DNA of 5,432 nucleotides from Candidatus Cloacimonadota bacterium (GTDB taxonomy: Bacteria; Cloacimonadota; Cloacimonadia; JGIOTU-2): contig DAOVPZ010000088.1 of NCBI GenBank assembly GCA_030628975.1, forward strand, positions 1 through 5,432, in the 5' to 3' direction. The notes below the pieces were generated by a model that ran no database searches, was not told the DNA's origin, and worked only from the letters and a program-made list of their open reading frames with translations. This document shows, in pieces, positions 5,054-5,432 of this stretch; position 1 is the first letter of the stretch; the number at the start of each line of letters is the position of its first letter. A program made the translations under genes and the position numbers.

Positions 5054-5432
5054 TCATTCTTTTTTATAAACATTTCTGTATAATTTCTCAAACTCATCTT
5101 TACCACAAATCAGCATTGTTGAAAGCGGAGCAACTTTTTTACATTCTGAAACTATCTCATGAGCCAACTCCCTAATCTCCCACTGGGCATTACTGTCTTC
5201 ACGCAAACGAGCAAAATTGCATAGTTCCCGCAAATTCAATTTGAATATAACCAATTTATGATGAGCATTGGTCAAAATGTAATTCTTAATCTCCGGATAA
5301 GTTTTTGTAAGTTTAGTATAAAATTTTTCTGTTTCTGATATGATCTGTGTAAACTCTTCTTGCTTGCCAATTTCTATAATACTTTCTGGAATAGTATAGC
5401 CATAATCAGGATTGTAATCGGAGGTAATAATT
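5054..5432 (-). CDS. thyX: Flavin-dependent thymidylate synthase ThyX, C-terminal part (5' end outside the window)
   Basis: The frame is open to the window edge and gives the last 125 residues. ThyX makes dTMP from dUMP using methylenetetrahydrofolate and reduced FAD. The diagnostic block is LNLRELCNFARLREDSNAQWEIRELA, which lines up with the ThyX segment N-x-R-x-L-x-N-F-x-x-L-R-x-D-S-x-A-Q-W-E-I containing dUMP- and flavin-binding Asn and Arg residues. Before it lies a helical stretch with YGYTIPESI and YPEIKNYILTNAHH; after it comes CKKVAPLSTMLICGKDEF. The N-terminal half with the RHR-x(7)-S signature is not in the window, so catalytic competence cannot be judged. The APLSTMLICGKDEF tail and YILTNAHH approach differ from classical short ThyX. 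From memory they resemble long, divergent ThyX proteins with two ThyX-like domains, but this is uncertain. A TTG at 5275 is an internal Leu codon, not a start. Confidence 0.85.
   Translation of the reverse strand, partial: IITSDYNPDYGYTIPESIIEIGKQEEFTQIISETEKFYTKLTKTYPEIKNYILTNAHHKLVIFKLNLRELCNFARLREDSNAQWEIRELAHEIVSECKKVAPLSTMLICGKDEFEKLYRNVYKKE

Overview
All genes in this AT-rich window (roughly one third G+C by eye) lie on the minus strand, so transcription runs from high to low coordinates. The mix suggests a diderm bacterium: a probable outer-membrane beta-barrel protein with a signal peptide sits next to ordinary bacterial housekeeping genes (ThyX, Gmk, RpoZ, DnaB, TrmL). Some starts have a Shine-Dalgarno sequence (dnaB, rpoZ) and others have none (gmk, udg, the barrel gene). 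An AT-rich lineage of the FCB group (for example Cloacimonadota- or Fibrobacterota-like) or a neighbouring candidate phylum would fit. The sequence alone does not fix the phylum.

Layout in the direction of transcription. (1) 5432-5054 is the 3' end of a flavin-dependent thymidylate synthase gene, cut by the window edge. (2) 5053-4679 is a non-coding gap with one well-formed hairpin (4777-4750) about 70 nt upstream of the next gene. (3) 4678-4028 encodes a secreted, probably outer-membrane protein of unrecognised family. (4) 4027-3885 is a short AT-rich gap with a weak possible terminator. (5) 3884-987 is a tight gene string, gmk - rpoZ - family 4 uracil-DNA glycosylase - dnaB, with gaps of 7 nt, an 8-nt overlap and 25 nt, and is very likely one operon. 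(6) 986-459 is a roughly 530-nt gap without genes that holds at least three structured inverted-repeat elements and AT-rich repetitive sequence. (7) 458-3 is a complete trmL-type tRNA 2'-O-methyltransferase gene.

The operon joins GMP/dGMP phosphorylation, the omega subunit of RNA polymerase, uracil removal from DNA and the replicative helicase. ThyX, which makes dTMP from dUMP, lies a little upstream, so several nearby genes touch the dUMP/uracil balance of DNA. This is suggestive only, because a gap and an unrelated gene separate thyX from the operon.

No clearly new multi-gene system is visible. The best unexplained signals are non-coding. Two related hairpins between dnaB and trmL differ by a compensatory base-pair change, and each becomes fully paired through a G-U wobble only in minus-strand RNA. 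A third nested inverted repeat lies beside them. A separate 11-bp hairpin in the leader of the outer-membrane gene shows the same minus-strand wobble bias.
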